Of a stretch of DNA of 64,000 nucleotides, positions 47,266 to 58,065 are shown piece by piece. Each line of letters opens with the position of its first letter. Position 1 is the stretch's first letter. The DNA is from Delphinus delphis (taxonomy: Eukaryota; Chordata; Mammalia; Artiodactyla; Delphinidae): positions 34,266,431 to 34,330,430 of the forward strand of contig NC_082696.1 in the NCBI RefSeq assembly GCF_949987515.2, given 5' to 3'. The notes under the pieces are model-generated. The model was not told the DNA's origin. It ran no database searches and worked only from the letters and a program-made list of their open reading frames with translations. A program made the translations under genes and the position numbers.

Positions 47266-49399
47266 AAAATAAATTAAATTAATAAAAAAAGGTGGTATCT
47301 GAGAGTACTAAAAATATAGAAAAATACTCTATATTTCAGCCTCCTTATCTGCTGGATTCAGTGGCAGCTTTCCTTGTGCTTTGTTTCCTCCAGCCCTAAC
47401 AATAATTCTGCAATCAACTAATTTTTAGTGTTAATATTTCTGCCTGCAACATCTAGAGTGATTACTGTTTTGCTGACCAATTTATGATTGACAGACACAC
47501 GTTCCAGATTATATTCTGCCACAAGCATGCAGCCCACATTTTTAGAGAACAATACTCACTTGTATATGTATGTATAACTTTATGTTATATAAAAATATAT
47601 ATTTATGCTATTTAAAGTGTTAATTGTTTTTATTCAGCACAGTTTTCGTCTCAGTTAAATGTTGAGATAATCAGTTTTAAATCATAAATCTTAACTTTAA
47701 TGTCAGTTATGTTTGTGTTTTAACAAAATCCCCTGTTAGAAACAAATAATGATCAAATTAGTACTATTTTATGATAAGATAATAAATAGATGTTAAGTGA
47801 AGTGTTATTCAAAATTATTCATACACAGAATGATTTCAATATAAGTATGAAACAAAGAAAACAGAACAATTGGTATTGTTGTGTAACTCTGGTGTAAGAC
47901 AGCCCTCATAGTTTTTCAAGTGTTGGGGCACAGTGCACAGTATGTAAGATTTGCAATAAAAATAAGGTTTCTTATATCTTGCTGCTCTTCATCCCTCCAG
48001 TCTAGCACTCATCCACATGATACAAGATGACTTTCACTCATCCAACATTTACATTTACATTCCAGTTGACAGGAATGAAGGAGTGGTCCCTAAAATTCCA
48101 CGTTTGGAAATTCTACACGTGACTCTGCTCATGTCCCACTCCACATGTCACAGGGCCATATCTACCTGAAAGGGATGCTGGAAAATGTAATCTTTGTTCA
48201 AGGCGTGTGTATGGAGGGGAAAACGATGCCGTGGGTATTATGTGTAAAACTTTATTGAGTTATATTGCTGTGAGATAATGGGGAAGTGAACATGGAGGGC
48301 AGCTAGAGGTCTTTGCCACCGACTGTACTCCTATCCACTCAAATATTTGTGTCTATCCTTTCCCCACAAGTCTAACATTCTTGCCATTTCCCTCTCCAAG
48401 GAAGTCAACCTCAAAATCCTTCTAAAACCTTGTTAACCTATGTTCACAATTTTTGAGTGCTGTGTGGTCCTGCCAATATGATCCAGGTGAACTCCTCATA
48501 GTAGAATTGATGATAAATAAAAAAAAACCTTTTTTTTCTGTTCCTACTGCGTAATACAACGTATACGATAGAAAAAGCGTAACTAATTTAAAACTTTCCT
48601 TCTGAAAATGAAAGCATGGAAAGGTCCCAAATTACCTGAGTTTTGGTCACTTTCTATTATAAATTCAAGGCAGAGAGTGCTTCCTATAGCAGAGTTGTAG
48701 TTTCTTATACCTCTCATATCAAACATGACCCTCTTTTAACATTAAATACTTGATACCTACTTTATAAATAGAAATTGAAAATCACAGAAAATATAAACTA
48801 CCTATATACAAATTTTAAAACAACAGGATGCTCCAACTGAAACACGAAAGAGAAATGGAAGTAAACGAATATTAATGAAATACGTATTTTAATATATAAA
48901 TGGTCAACTGCACTATTCCTATAAGTGGAATAATCTAAATAAGGCAGCTACAAGTGTAGACTCACTTGTATGTTTTTAAAGCAGGAAAAAAAAAATGAAT
49001 GGTTTTCCCATTAATGATGTCATTCTCCAACATGATAAACTATTAATCACCTAACAAAATATCACAGCAGTCTTCCCTGGAGTTACCTCATAGTGATATT
49101 TCTAGAAATTCAGTGAATATTAAAAATGCAAAAATATTCTGGTTAGAAATAAAATGGAATTAAGATCTAGGCTCAGATAATTATAAACAGATTTCTCAAC
49201 CACGTAAGTTGTCAACAGGACATAGATATATGACTTTTTTTGTTTGTGGTTAACATTCCTCTAATTTGTCTGGAAGACTTTCACATTGGTCTCCCCCACC
49301 CCTCAACACACACACACTAAATGTTATTAGTGCCCTGTCCTAGGGAATATTAGCATCTAAGTGAGGAATGAAGTCCTCTCAAAACTATGTGGCTCTAAT
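47266..49399. other. Non-coding part of copy A
   Basis: No gene is seen. 47280-48580 has no obvious counterpart in copy B, whereas 48600-49300 does (54150-54520 plus the piece right of the L1). Short A/T runs only. Confidence 0.5.
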
Positions 49400-49645
49400 G
49401 TGAGAAGTACTGCCTGACTCTCCTTTCCTGCTGTGTTTTTCCTCTGTGTTCCCATAGTACTCTGTGCTGATGATAGCATTCATTGTATAAGTCATGTTCA
49501 CTTATCAGCTTATCAGTATTTCTACACAGAATGAGCTCCAGGTAGCAGGAACAATGTCTTTTTCAATTTTACAGTCCTAGTGTCTAGCACAATGCCTAGC
49601 TCTTAATAGCACTCAGAAAGTGTCAGCTGACTTATTGGAAAACAT
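49400..49645 (+). mobile_element. L2-like 3' end in copy A
   Basis: The blocks TTCCCATAGTACTCTGTGC, GAGCTCCAGGTAGCAGGAAC and AGTGTCTAGCACAATGCCTA follow the L2 3' end. The matching copy in unit B is 55480-55680. Its presence in both shows that ancient host DNA, not only a virus, was duplicated. Confidence 0.65.
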
Positions 49646-50285
49646 AATGAATAAGAAGAAGTTACAACATACTGTGTTAGAAGTGAAGTTGGTCAAGTCC
49701 TCATGTGGGTGTTCCTCAACTAACTCATCCTGTCCAGGTTCTGGTGTTCATCTTTGTAGACACAGAAAGTTAATTTTGTTTCTGTGCACCACATTGGCAG
49801 AACTCCAGCAGTTCACTTACATTAACCAAATCAAAGAGAAACTCATTTAAAAGAAGGAAGAGTTTTCGTTAAATAGATAACATGGCTGTATACTCATGCT
49901 CTCGGGACATGGCATTTTGTCCCTGCAGAGGAATCTACTGAAGAAACCAAATTGCTCAACAAACATAAAATCTGGGCAGAAGGAGTCAACAGTTTGGGCT
50001 TAGGGGCTTGGATAATTAAGTTAACTGTTTGGTCTTAGAGGCTTGGGTCATTCCGATGCATCAAGTCTTTGAAGATACATTAATAAGAAACATTTCTTAT
50101 TACATTTCTCTGGTCTTATTTGGAATAAGAAACACGCTATTTTTTTCTTCCTTTTCTAAAGGTATTTTATGGAATTATACTATGGATGGAATGGGAAAAG
50201 TTCCATGTTCTGTTAACATAATACTTCAAAGTATGATAAACTTTCTTTTTATTTGTGACATAATTATATAGTGTACACTTTTGTG
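49646..50285. other. Right flank of copy A
   Basis: This aligns with 55690-56285. It holds a small conserved start, ATGGCTGTATA(C/T)TCATGCTCT (read in parts at 49881 and 55922), but the frames differ and stop quickly. No gene is recognised. Confidence 0.5.
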
Positions 50286-50925
50286 GAGTTTCATTCTTTT
50301 GCATGAAGCTATTCAGTTTTTCAAACACCATTTTTTGAAGAGGCTGTCTTTTCCCCATTGTGTAATCTTGCCTCTTTTATGATAGATTAAGTGACATATG
50401 AGTGTGGGTTTATTTGTGGGTTCTCTAGTTTGTTACATTGATCTTGGTATCAGTTTTTGGGTCAGTACCATACAGTTTTGATGACTGTAGCTTTGTGGTA
50501 TAGTTTGAAAACAGGGAGCACCTTTGTTCTTCTTTCTCAAGGTTGCTTTGTCTATCTGGGGTCTTTTTTGGTTCCATACAAATTTTAGGATTATTTATTG
50601 TAGTTCTGTGAAAAATGCCTTGGGTATTTTAATAGGGACTGCATTGAATCTGTAGATTGCCTTGGGTAGTATAGTCGTTTTGACAATATGGATTCTTCCA
50701 ATCTCAGAACACCATATATCTTTCCATCTGTTTGTGTCATCTTCAATTTCTTTCATCAGCATCTTATAGTTTTCAGAGCACAAGTCTTGTTGCCTCCTTA
50801 GGTAGGCTTATGCCTAGGTATTTTATTCTTTTTGATGTGATGGTAAATGGGATTGTTTCCTTAATTTCTCTCTCTGATCTTTTGTTGTTAGAGTATAGAA
50901 ATGCAACATGAAAGATGGTGTTTTT
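50286..50925 (-). mobile_element. L1 ORF2 fragment between the duplicated units
   Basis: Minus-strand L1 ORF2 C-terminal region (AGGCTGTCTTTTCCCCATTG, GCATTGAATCTGTAGATTGC, TCTTTCATCAGCATCTTATAG). It lacks the 3' UTR and tail, so both ends look deleted. It lies at the junction between copies A and B. Confidence 0.85.
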
Positions 50926-51068
50926 TGCAACACTTTGTAGTAGCAAAAACTGTTATATGGTATTATTGAATATCATAAAGAGCAGCATAAATCTTGGCAT
51001 ATATTAAAGAATGATGACAATCTAGGAAGTTGTACTGTGTATATCTGATATCATTTATTTACCTGCAA

Positions 51069-51151
51069 GATATATATATATATATATAATATATACATAG
51101 CATCTATGTGTTACTGATATATATATGTGTATATATATATATATATATATA
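51069..51151. repeat. (TA)n-rich repeat
   Basis: Two runs of TA (51070-51088 and 51129-51151) are separated by ATACATAGCATCTATG-like sequence and a TATGTG patch. They lie where copy A has its AC repeat. Confidence 0.9.
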
Positions 51152-51639
51152 CTAAAATATTTATATATTAAAAGATTCCTCTGGGCGAGCATAGTGGAGT
51201 AATACTACAATAACTTTTAATTCAATCCTTATTGAAACAATTAAGGCCATCTGAATGAGGCACACTACTGTAGTATTGAGAATGAATTAGTGGAGATGGC
51301 TATTTATGAGGTGAGAATAAGTGGGAAAATCTTTCCTATGAAATTGAATGTGGACATCTTGTTGACCAATATACCTGGGTTTCCCTAGTGATACTCTAAT
51401 TTGTATTTTTTTTTCCTCTAAAGTCATTTAGTCATAGTGGAAACCACCATGGGAAAGAAGAAGTTCGAACCACCTATTCCTGCTGCATGACTACTTCTCC
51501 TCCAGCCCATACCCCTGACCTCATGGAGAGTCTCCCATTTCAGACTGATGTAGAAAGAGGGGAAAACATCTTTCTACATTGACTGAGTACCTGATAGTTT
51601 TGCATGTTGTGCTGACAAAAACCAGAAACAGACCTCTGT

Positions 51640-52450
51640 AATCCTCAGGTGTGGGCCTGATGGAAAATAGGGGTGGAAAATATTCCAGTGGGAAGAACTT
51701 TAAATAATGCATCTGCTTCTTCACTTTGCTTGGAGGGAGAGATGGCCAGAGGTACAGATCTACACTAGTTCCTTGTCAGTGGTCAGACACTTAAAAAGGG
51801 CAGTGGTGGTGAAGGTGGCTTGGGGGAAATCATGCAAAGATTTCAACAATTTAAGTTTCCTCTAAACAAAGCGGTTGAAAGATCAAACAGCAAAAAGCAG
51901 ACATTTCTAAGCCCCCAACAGGGTAATACTCCCTCAGAGCATCACCAGCCTTCCTGGTAGCAAGTGATTTGTAGTACTTTCCTTCCAACATGGAAGGTGC
52001 AGGAGTTACTACTGATTGAAATAGAACCATATTCTGTAAGTGTATTTGCTTTCCCCAATTAAAATCTTCTGCCATACCAACTTTGTAGACTTGCTGAATG
52101 CCCTAATTATTGTTATAACGTTTCACATTGCATTGTTTCTGATCAAGGTGTTCGTTTCACCAGTACATATCCAGGGGATTCACTGTCTTTACTACACACC
52201 CATCACTGGAAGTAACAGACATGATATAAAAGTGAAAGAATTTATATCCCATTTAAACCTTATCTCATACAGTTAGGGTGATATCCGAGGAGGTTCGGTA
52301 TATAACATGAACCAATTTTAATACGTGGTGACTTTTCTCCCATCAGAATTCTCAACTTGTGAACCAAGCAGTGGAGAATGAAAGTGACTCACTTTTAAAT
52401 TAACCACTTAACTTTTCCTCTAATGGGCCACACACACATTCTCCTGTTCT
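51640..52450 (+). pseudogene. Endogenous retrovirus pol remnant (RNase H to integrase)
   Basis: The first part (51640-51770) reads like the C-terminal RNase H region of a retroviral pol. The second (about 51960-52250) follows an integrase core: a tryptophan-rich entry, an FAFP block and an SDQG block that normally contains a catalytic aspartate. All of it is split by frameshifts and stops, so no enzyme is encoded. It has no counterpart in duplicated copy A. The class (I or III) is not settled from this fragment. Confidence 0.6.
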
Positions 52451-52742
52451 CATGCCTTCAATTTTGTGCTCTATTGATTTAAATGTCTTCGGTCTTTTAA
52501 AACTATATTGAACCAGAAGAAGTACTGCTACCCAGTCATTTTGGGCTTCTATATTTTTTAATCACCAAAAAAAAAAAAACAGATTTTGTATTTCTTAGGT
52601 GACTGATGTTCATTATCCAAGGGAATTAGGATTGCTGGTATACACAGGGAATGAGGAGAAATCGGTCTGTTTTCCAGGTTACTATCTAGTTAACATCTTA
52701 GTACTTTTATAACTAGTGATAAAAATTAATAGGAGAGTTCTG

Positions 52743-53575
52743 CAAACCAAAATGAGCAGGACTACTATATTTCAGAGACTTCAAGAATACAGGTTTGAGT
52801 TATTCCACAAGTTAAACAACCAAGACCAGAACTTTGAATGATTATGGAAAAATCAAATTTTAACTTTCCCATGACCACTTGTAATAATGGCTACTATAGA
52901 AACCAGGCATATTTTTTTCTTTCTTGATAATTTATATATTTTAACTGGCTTCTTCCCTATTCCCTCTCGTATTATTTTGTGCAAGTTTGACCTAAAATAC
53001 TAGTGGTTGTGTTATAGAATGTCGAAGGAGGAGTTTGATTGAACTAGAAGGGGAAGGATCATTAATCAGAAATGGGTACAGAGATTGAATGACAAAACTT
53101 GGGTTCCCTACCTTCTGGAGAGAGGAAGAACCTATATTCTTTTGTAAGAAGGTTGGCGCCGTCATGTTTGATGGAACATGATGTTTTTATGGGTATTTGA
53201 AAGGATAGGATTATGCTTACGTATGCTGAGTTGACAAATGTATGGACTGTACAAATATGTCCCCTGTTGTTAGTTCATCATCATCTTTAATCCCTTCAAC
53301 TGAAAGGGGAAGACATTTCCTTGATTCACGTGTGAAGGAAGTTCTGGATACAATTACCTCATGAAGAGGTACTCGTGCAGGATTTGTAAGGTGGAAGAGA
53401 AGAAGCAGCAGCCCTCATTCTTCTCTTACAGATGTGGGCAGATATTCGGGCAGGTTGCTGATGAGGTCTGCATCAGACTCTGGGAATTCTCCGATGAAAA
53501 ACGTATTTCAATATCAAAAGTTACCTTAGGTCATAGGGGGCATTTTTATATTTGCATCCTCCTGATCATTGGACC
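52743..53575 (+). pseudogene. ERV-derived 3' remnant in copy B
   Basis: This continues the retroviral remnant and aligns with 46518-47265 of copy A. It includes a 72-codon frame (53361-53579) with CRICKVEEKK and CGQIFGQVADEVCIRLWEF blocks. The second block is nearly the same and in frame in copy A, where the first part is cut by a stop. I do not recognise the peptide. It is probably a by-product of decayed retroviral sequence. Confidence 0.4.
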
Positions 53576-53589
53576 TTGAGGTTGTGCTT

Positions 53590-53890
53590 CCTGGACCCTG
53601 AATAATGGCCCCCAAAGATGTCCACACCCTAATCCATGAAACCTGTGAATATATTACCTCGTATGCCATAAAAATTCAGATTGCAGATGGAAGTAAGGGG
53701 ACAGATCTCCAGACGGGGATATTATTCTGAATTATCCCAGTGGGTCCAATCTAACCACATGAGGTTTTAAAATCAGAGAACCTTTCCTGGCTGGGTTAGA
53801 GAGAGATGTGAGGACAGAGGAAGGATCAGAGGGTTGCACAATGAAAATCCTGCCATTGCTGGATTTAAAAATGCTGGACGCAACTATTAA
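53590..53890 (+). mobile_element. MaLR/ERVL-type LTR fragment
   Basis: The blocks CCCCCAAAGATGTCCACACC, AACCTGTGAATATATTACC and GTGGGTCCAATCTAACCAC follow the 5' half of an old ERVL or MaLR-type LTR. The 3' half is missing. There is no counterpart in copy A. Confidence 0.65.
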
Positions 53891-54512
53891 AGAAATTATA
53901 TTGAAATAGTTAGATATTTGCACTTGTACAACAAATCACACGACTGTGAAAACTACTAATGAAACCTGATAAATGAGTATTTTCCTAAAAACTGAAATAG
54001 CATGGGAAGCATTGCCTTTGGTGACATCATTTTCCAAAATGATAAAAATATACAATTCTGAACAAAAGTATACACAGTTTTCCTTTGAAATGTGTGGTCA
54101 TTATACTTTTGGAAAATTAAGCACATTATTAAAGTATAAAAATATTTTATATATATAGACAATTACTCTCTAAACTCAAGAAACATGAAAAGGAAATCAA
54201 AAGAAATATAAAATAAATAAATGTATTTTAATATGTCAGTGCTGAAGCACAATCACACCACTTACTTTAAATAAAATCATCTTAATATGACAGCTATAAA
54301 TGCAGACCCATATACCCATATATATATTTGTACTAGAAGTAAAAATGCCATCAATGGCTTTTCTGTCAGCGATTTCTTTTTTCCAACATTATAAAAACTC
54401 ATCACTCAACACCATATTGTAACAACCTTCTCTTGAATTACCTCATAGTGGCACTTATAGAAAACAAAATGAATATTTAATGTACAACAGATCATTTCTA
54501 TTTAATGGAATT

Positions 54513-55233
54513 AAGATCTAGGCCCATCCACTCTGGAAAACAGTATGGAAGTTTCTCAGAAAACTAAAACTAGAATTACTATATGATCTAACAATCCCAC
54601 TTCTGGGCATATATCCAGACAAAGCTGTAATTCAAAAAGATATATACACCCCTATGTTCATAGCAGCACTATTCACAATAGCCAAGATATGGAAACAACC
54701 TAAATGTCCATTGTAAGAGCAATGGATAAAGAAGATGTGGTACATATATACAATAGAGTACTACTCAGCCATAAAAAGGAACAAAATGATGCCATTTGCA
54801 GCAACATGGGTGCTACTAGAGTTTATCATACTAAGTGAAGTAAGTCAGAAAGAGAAAGACAGATACCATATGATATCACTTATATGTGGAATCTAAAATA
54901 TGACACAAATGAACCTACCTATGAAACAGAAATAGAATCATAGACATAGAGAACAGACTAGTGGTTGCCAAGAAGGACGCGTTTGGTGGAGGGATGGAGT
55001 GGGAGTTTGGGGTTAGCAGATGTAAGCTTTTATATATATAATGGATAAAAAACAAGGTCCTACTGTATAGCACAGAGAACCATATCCAATATCCTATGAT
55101 AAACCATAATAAAAAAGAATATGTAAAAAAAGATGGTATATATATGTATAACTGAATCACTTTGCTGTACAGCAGTAATTAACACAACATTGTAAATCAA
55201 TTATACTTCAATTTTTAAAAAAAAGAGCTAGGC
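54513..55233 (+). mobile_element. L1 3' insertion into copy B with TSD
   Basis: A 699-bp 5'-truncated L1 (54524-55222) comprises the end of ORF2 and the 3' UTR (CATCCACTCTGGAAAACAGT, CTCAGCCATAAAAAGGAAC, CACTTTGCTGTACAGCAG) with an A-tail. It is bounded by AAGATCTAGGC (54513-54523) and AAGAGCTAGGC (55223-55233), an 11-bp duplication with one change. The same host site, AAGATCTAGGCTCAG, is uninterrupted in copy A at about 49161, so this insertion came after the duplication. Confidence 0.93.
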
Positions 55234-55479
55234 TCAGAATTGCCTATTTTCAGCTACATGAGTACTTAGCTGAGTATGGATGTAGGATAATTTTTGTGTG
55301 TGTGTCATTTCCCTCTGTGTGTCTGGAAGTCTTTCACCCTTCCCTCCATACTAAATGACATTAGCATCCCACCCTAGGGAAGAGAAGCACCCTCAGCAAG
55401 GACCCCTTCCTTTCAAACCTATGTAGATATAAATTGGGAATTACTATTGACTTTCCTCTCCTACTAAGATGCTTTTACT

Positions 55480-55680
55480 CTGTATTATCAGAAGACTCTG
55501 TACTCACATGTATGTAAGCATTTACAACATGAGCCTTGTTCATTTATCTACTTTCCTAAACTGGACAAAGTTCCACCATAGTAGGAACTATGCCTTTTTC
55601 AATTTTTTGTTCCCAGTCACGTACACAGTACCTAGCTCATATTAAACACTCAATAAATTTTTGCTTAATTACTGGAAATT
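55480..55680 (+). mobile_element. L2-like 3' end in copy B
   Basis: CCACCATAGTAGGAACTATG, AGTACCTAGCTCATATTAAA and CACTCAATAAATTTTTGC follow the L2 3' terminus. This is the counterpart of 49400-49645. Confidence 0.7.
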
Positions 55681-56345
55681 GAACAGATGGAAACATTTAA
55701 AAACCAATGGATGGAAGTGATCTTGGCCGGTTCCTCAGGCAAAGACTCCTTAGTCCTTGCCCAGGATTTGCTGTTCCTCTTTATGGACACAAAATTTACT
55801 TTGTTTTTATGCCCAGCATTGATTGAACTTAGGCACTTGGTTCACATTAATCAAGCCAAACAAAACAAAACTTTATTTTAAACACAGGATTGATTTATAT
55901 ATTTACAACAGATAAGCCAGCATGGCTGTATATTCATGCTCTTTAGGCGTGACCTTTTGTCCCTGCAGAGAACTCTCCAGAGGAAGTCAAACTCCTTCAC
56001 GGACAGAGAACCTGGACAAATAAATGGCTTGAACCCACAGGTTTGTATGATTAAACTAGGGTATTCTGATGCATTCTCATTTCCTTAATGATCAATTAAT
56101 AAGAAGATTATGACATTTCCCTCTGGCCTTTTTAGAACAGGAGACATACTGATTTCTTTTTTCAGAATTATTCTAAATACAGCTTCTTCTGTTAACACAA
56201 TTCTTCAAAGTGTCATAAGCTTTCTTTTTATTTCTGGCATGTCTTAATTAATGATATATTGTACACTTTTTGAGGTGGTAGGACTTTGCAAAATTTTAGG
56301 ATGACCTCCCCAAATAGAGATCTGATGTATATAAGTTATTTATCA

Positions 56346-57395
56346 TTGGAGGGGGACCTTCAAGATGGTGAGGAGTAAGACGAGGAGATCACCTTCCTCC
56401 CCACAAATACATCAGTAATACATCTACACGTGGAACAACTCCTACAGAACACCTACTGAACGCTGGCAGAAGACCTCAGACTTCCCAAAAGGCAAGAAAC
56501 TCCCCACGTACCTGGGGAGGGCAAAAGAAAATAGAATAAACAGAGAAAAAAGAATAGGGACGGGACCTGCACCTCTGGGAGGGAGCTGTGAAGGAGGAAA
56601 TGTTTCCACACACTAGGAAGCCCCTTCACTGGGGGAGATGGGGGTGGGCAGGGGGCACGCTTCAGAGCCACGGAGGAGAGCACAGCAACAGGGGGGCAGA
56701 GGGCAAAGCAGACAGATTCCCGAATAGAGGATCGGTGCCGACCAGCACTCACCAGCCCGAGAGGCCTGTCTGCTCACCCGCCGGGGCGGGCGGGGCTGAG
56801 AGCTGAGGCTCGGGCTTCGGAGGTCAGATCCCAGGGAGAGGACTGGGGTTGGCTGCGTGAACACAGCCTGAAGGGGGCTAGTGAACCACAGCTAGCTGGG
56901 AGGGAGTCCGGGAGAAAGTCTGGAACTGCCTAAGGGGCAAGAGACCATTGTTTCAGGGTGTGCAAGGAGAGGGGATTCAGAGCATCTCCTAAATGAGCTC
57001 CAGAGACGCGCGTGAGCCGCAGCTATCAGCGCGGACACCAGCGACAGGCATGAAACACTAAGGCTGCTGTTGCAGTCACCAAGAAGCCTGTGTGCAAGCA
57101 CAGGTCACTATCCACACCTCCCCTCCCAGGAGCCTCTGCAGCCCGCCACTGCCAGGGTCCCGTGATCGAGGGACAACTTCCCCGGGAGAACACAATGAGC
57201 ACCTCAGGCTGTTGCAACATCATGGCGGCCTCTGCCACCGCAGGAGGGCCCCATATTCCAATTATAACTACCATAGCCCTCCCTTCCCCTGGCCTGAATG
57301 AGCAAGAGCTCCCAAATCAGCTTCTGCTTTAACCCAATCCTGTCTGGGAGGAAAGAGATGCTGACGGCGACCTTTATACAGAGGTGGGGCCAAAA
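56346..57395 (+). mobile_element. Orphan L1 5' UTR
   Basis: The sequence begins ACCTTCAAGATGGTGAGGAG and continues with the cetartiodactyl L1 5' UTR (GTGGAACAACTCCTACAGAA, GACCTCAGACTTCCCAAAAG). It is GC-rich (56570-57300), unlike the AT-rich surroundings, and includes several CpG sites. It stops at about 57395 with no ORF1, ORF2 or tail, and the next bases belong to a much older L1. Since L1 insertions lose their 5' end and not their 3' end, a later deletion must have removed the body. Frames of 68-99 codons on both strands are incidental to the GC content. Confidence 0.85.
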
Positions 57396-57399
57396 GGAA

Positions 57400-57689
57400 A
57401 ATTGATCTAGCTAGACAGATAAACAAAGAAGACATAAATTATCAATATCAAAATTTTATGAAGGAACATCACTACGTACCCTATAGACGTTAAAAAGATA
57501 ATAAGGAAATATTATGAGCAAAATGATGCTAATAAACTTGACAACCTAAATAAAATAGATTCATGAAAAGATACCATTTACCAAAACTGATTGAGCAGAC
57601 GTAGAAAAATGAATAACACTATTATTTATTAAAAATTTTGAATGCTTGATGTAATAACTTCCCCAAACAGGATAGATGGCTTTACTGGT
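57400..57689 (+). mobile_element. Old L1M ORF2 fragment
   Basis: The blocks GAACATCACTACGTACCC, AAAAAGATAATAAGGAAATA and ACTTGACAACCTAAATAAAA, ending GATAGATGGCTTTACTGG, follow ORF2 just upstream of the reverse-transcriptase core of an old L1. It is interrupted at its right edge by the LTR below. Confidence 0.75.
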
Positions 57690-58065
57690 TGCCTTCGTCC
57701 TTCCAGGCTGCTATAACAAAAATGCCATAGACTTACTGACTTAAACAAGCATTTACTTCTCAGTTTTGGAGGCTGGGAAGTCCAACCTCAGGGTGCTGAG
57801 AGATTCAGTGTCTAGTGAGAATCAGCTACCTGGTTCATAGAAGGCCATCTTCTCTCTGTGTCCACACATGGCAAAAGGAGGAAGAAGGGACAAGAGAGCT
57901 CCCTGGGGTCTCTTTTATAAGGGCACTAATCTTATTCATGATGATTCCACTCTCATGACCTAAACATCTCACAAGGCCCTCTCTTCCTATTATCATCAAA
58001 CTGGGGATTAAGATTTCAACATATGAATTTGGGGACGGGGGGACACAAACTTTCAGTCCATAACA
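57690..58065 (-). mobile_element. MLT1-type LTR (ERVL-MaLR), minus strand
   Basis: On the plus strand the block begins TGCCTTCGTCCTTCCAGG and ends ...CAGTCCATAACA. Between them are the reversed MaLR blocks CTGCTATAACAAAAATGCCA, TTTTGGAGGCTGGGAAGTCC, TCTTTTATAAGGGCACTAAT and TTTCAACATATGAATTTGGG. It is inserted in the old L1M ORF2 fragment. Confidence 0.85.

Larger units (their letters stand above)
45755..50285. repeat. Tandem segmental duplication, copy A
   Basis: Copy A of a diverged duplicated unit; copy B is 50930-56285. Matching anchors in the same order include TAATGGCTACTAT (46653 and 52883), GTTAGTTCATCATCATCTTT (47047 and 53271), GGATTTGTAAGGTGGAAGAG (about 47135 and 53380), ATGGAATTAAGATCTAGGC (49153 and 54506) and TTCTGTTAACA (50209 and 56189). 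Identity looks roughly 70-80 percent by eye with many indels. The unit contains retroviral and L2 remains but no recognisable host gene. Confidence 0.85.
50930..56285. repeat. Tandem segmental duplication, copy B
   Basis: The diverged partner of 45755-50285, about 0.8 kb longer. Extra material in B includes 51639-52742 (retroviral pol, no counterpart in A), an LTR fragment at 53590-53890 and an L1 at 54524-55222. A in turn has 47280-48580 extra. Orientation is direct (head to tail). Boundaries are approximate to within about 100 bp. Confidence 0.85.

Noticed and set aside
56453..57332. Several overlapping frames in GC-rich DNA that look like a proline-rich gene
   Set aside because: The DNA is L1 5' UTR. 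The open frames come from its GC content and fall on both strands.
57090..57332. Possible CpG island of a host gene
   Set aside because: The CpG-rich patch lies wholly within the L1 5' UTR, with no host exon beside it.
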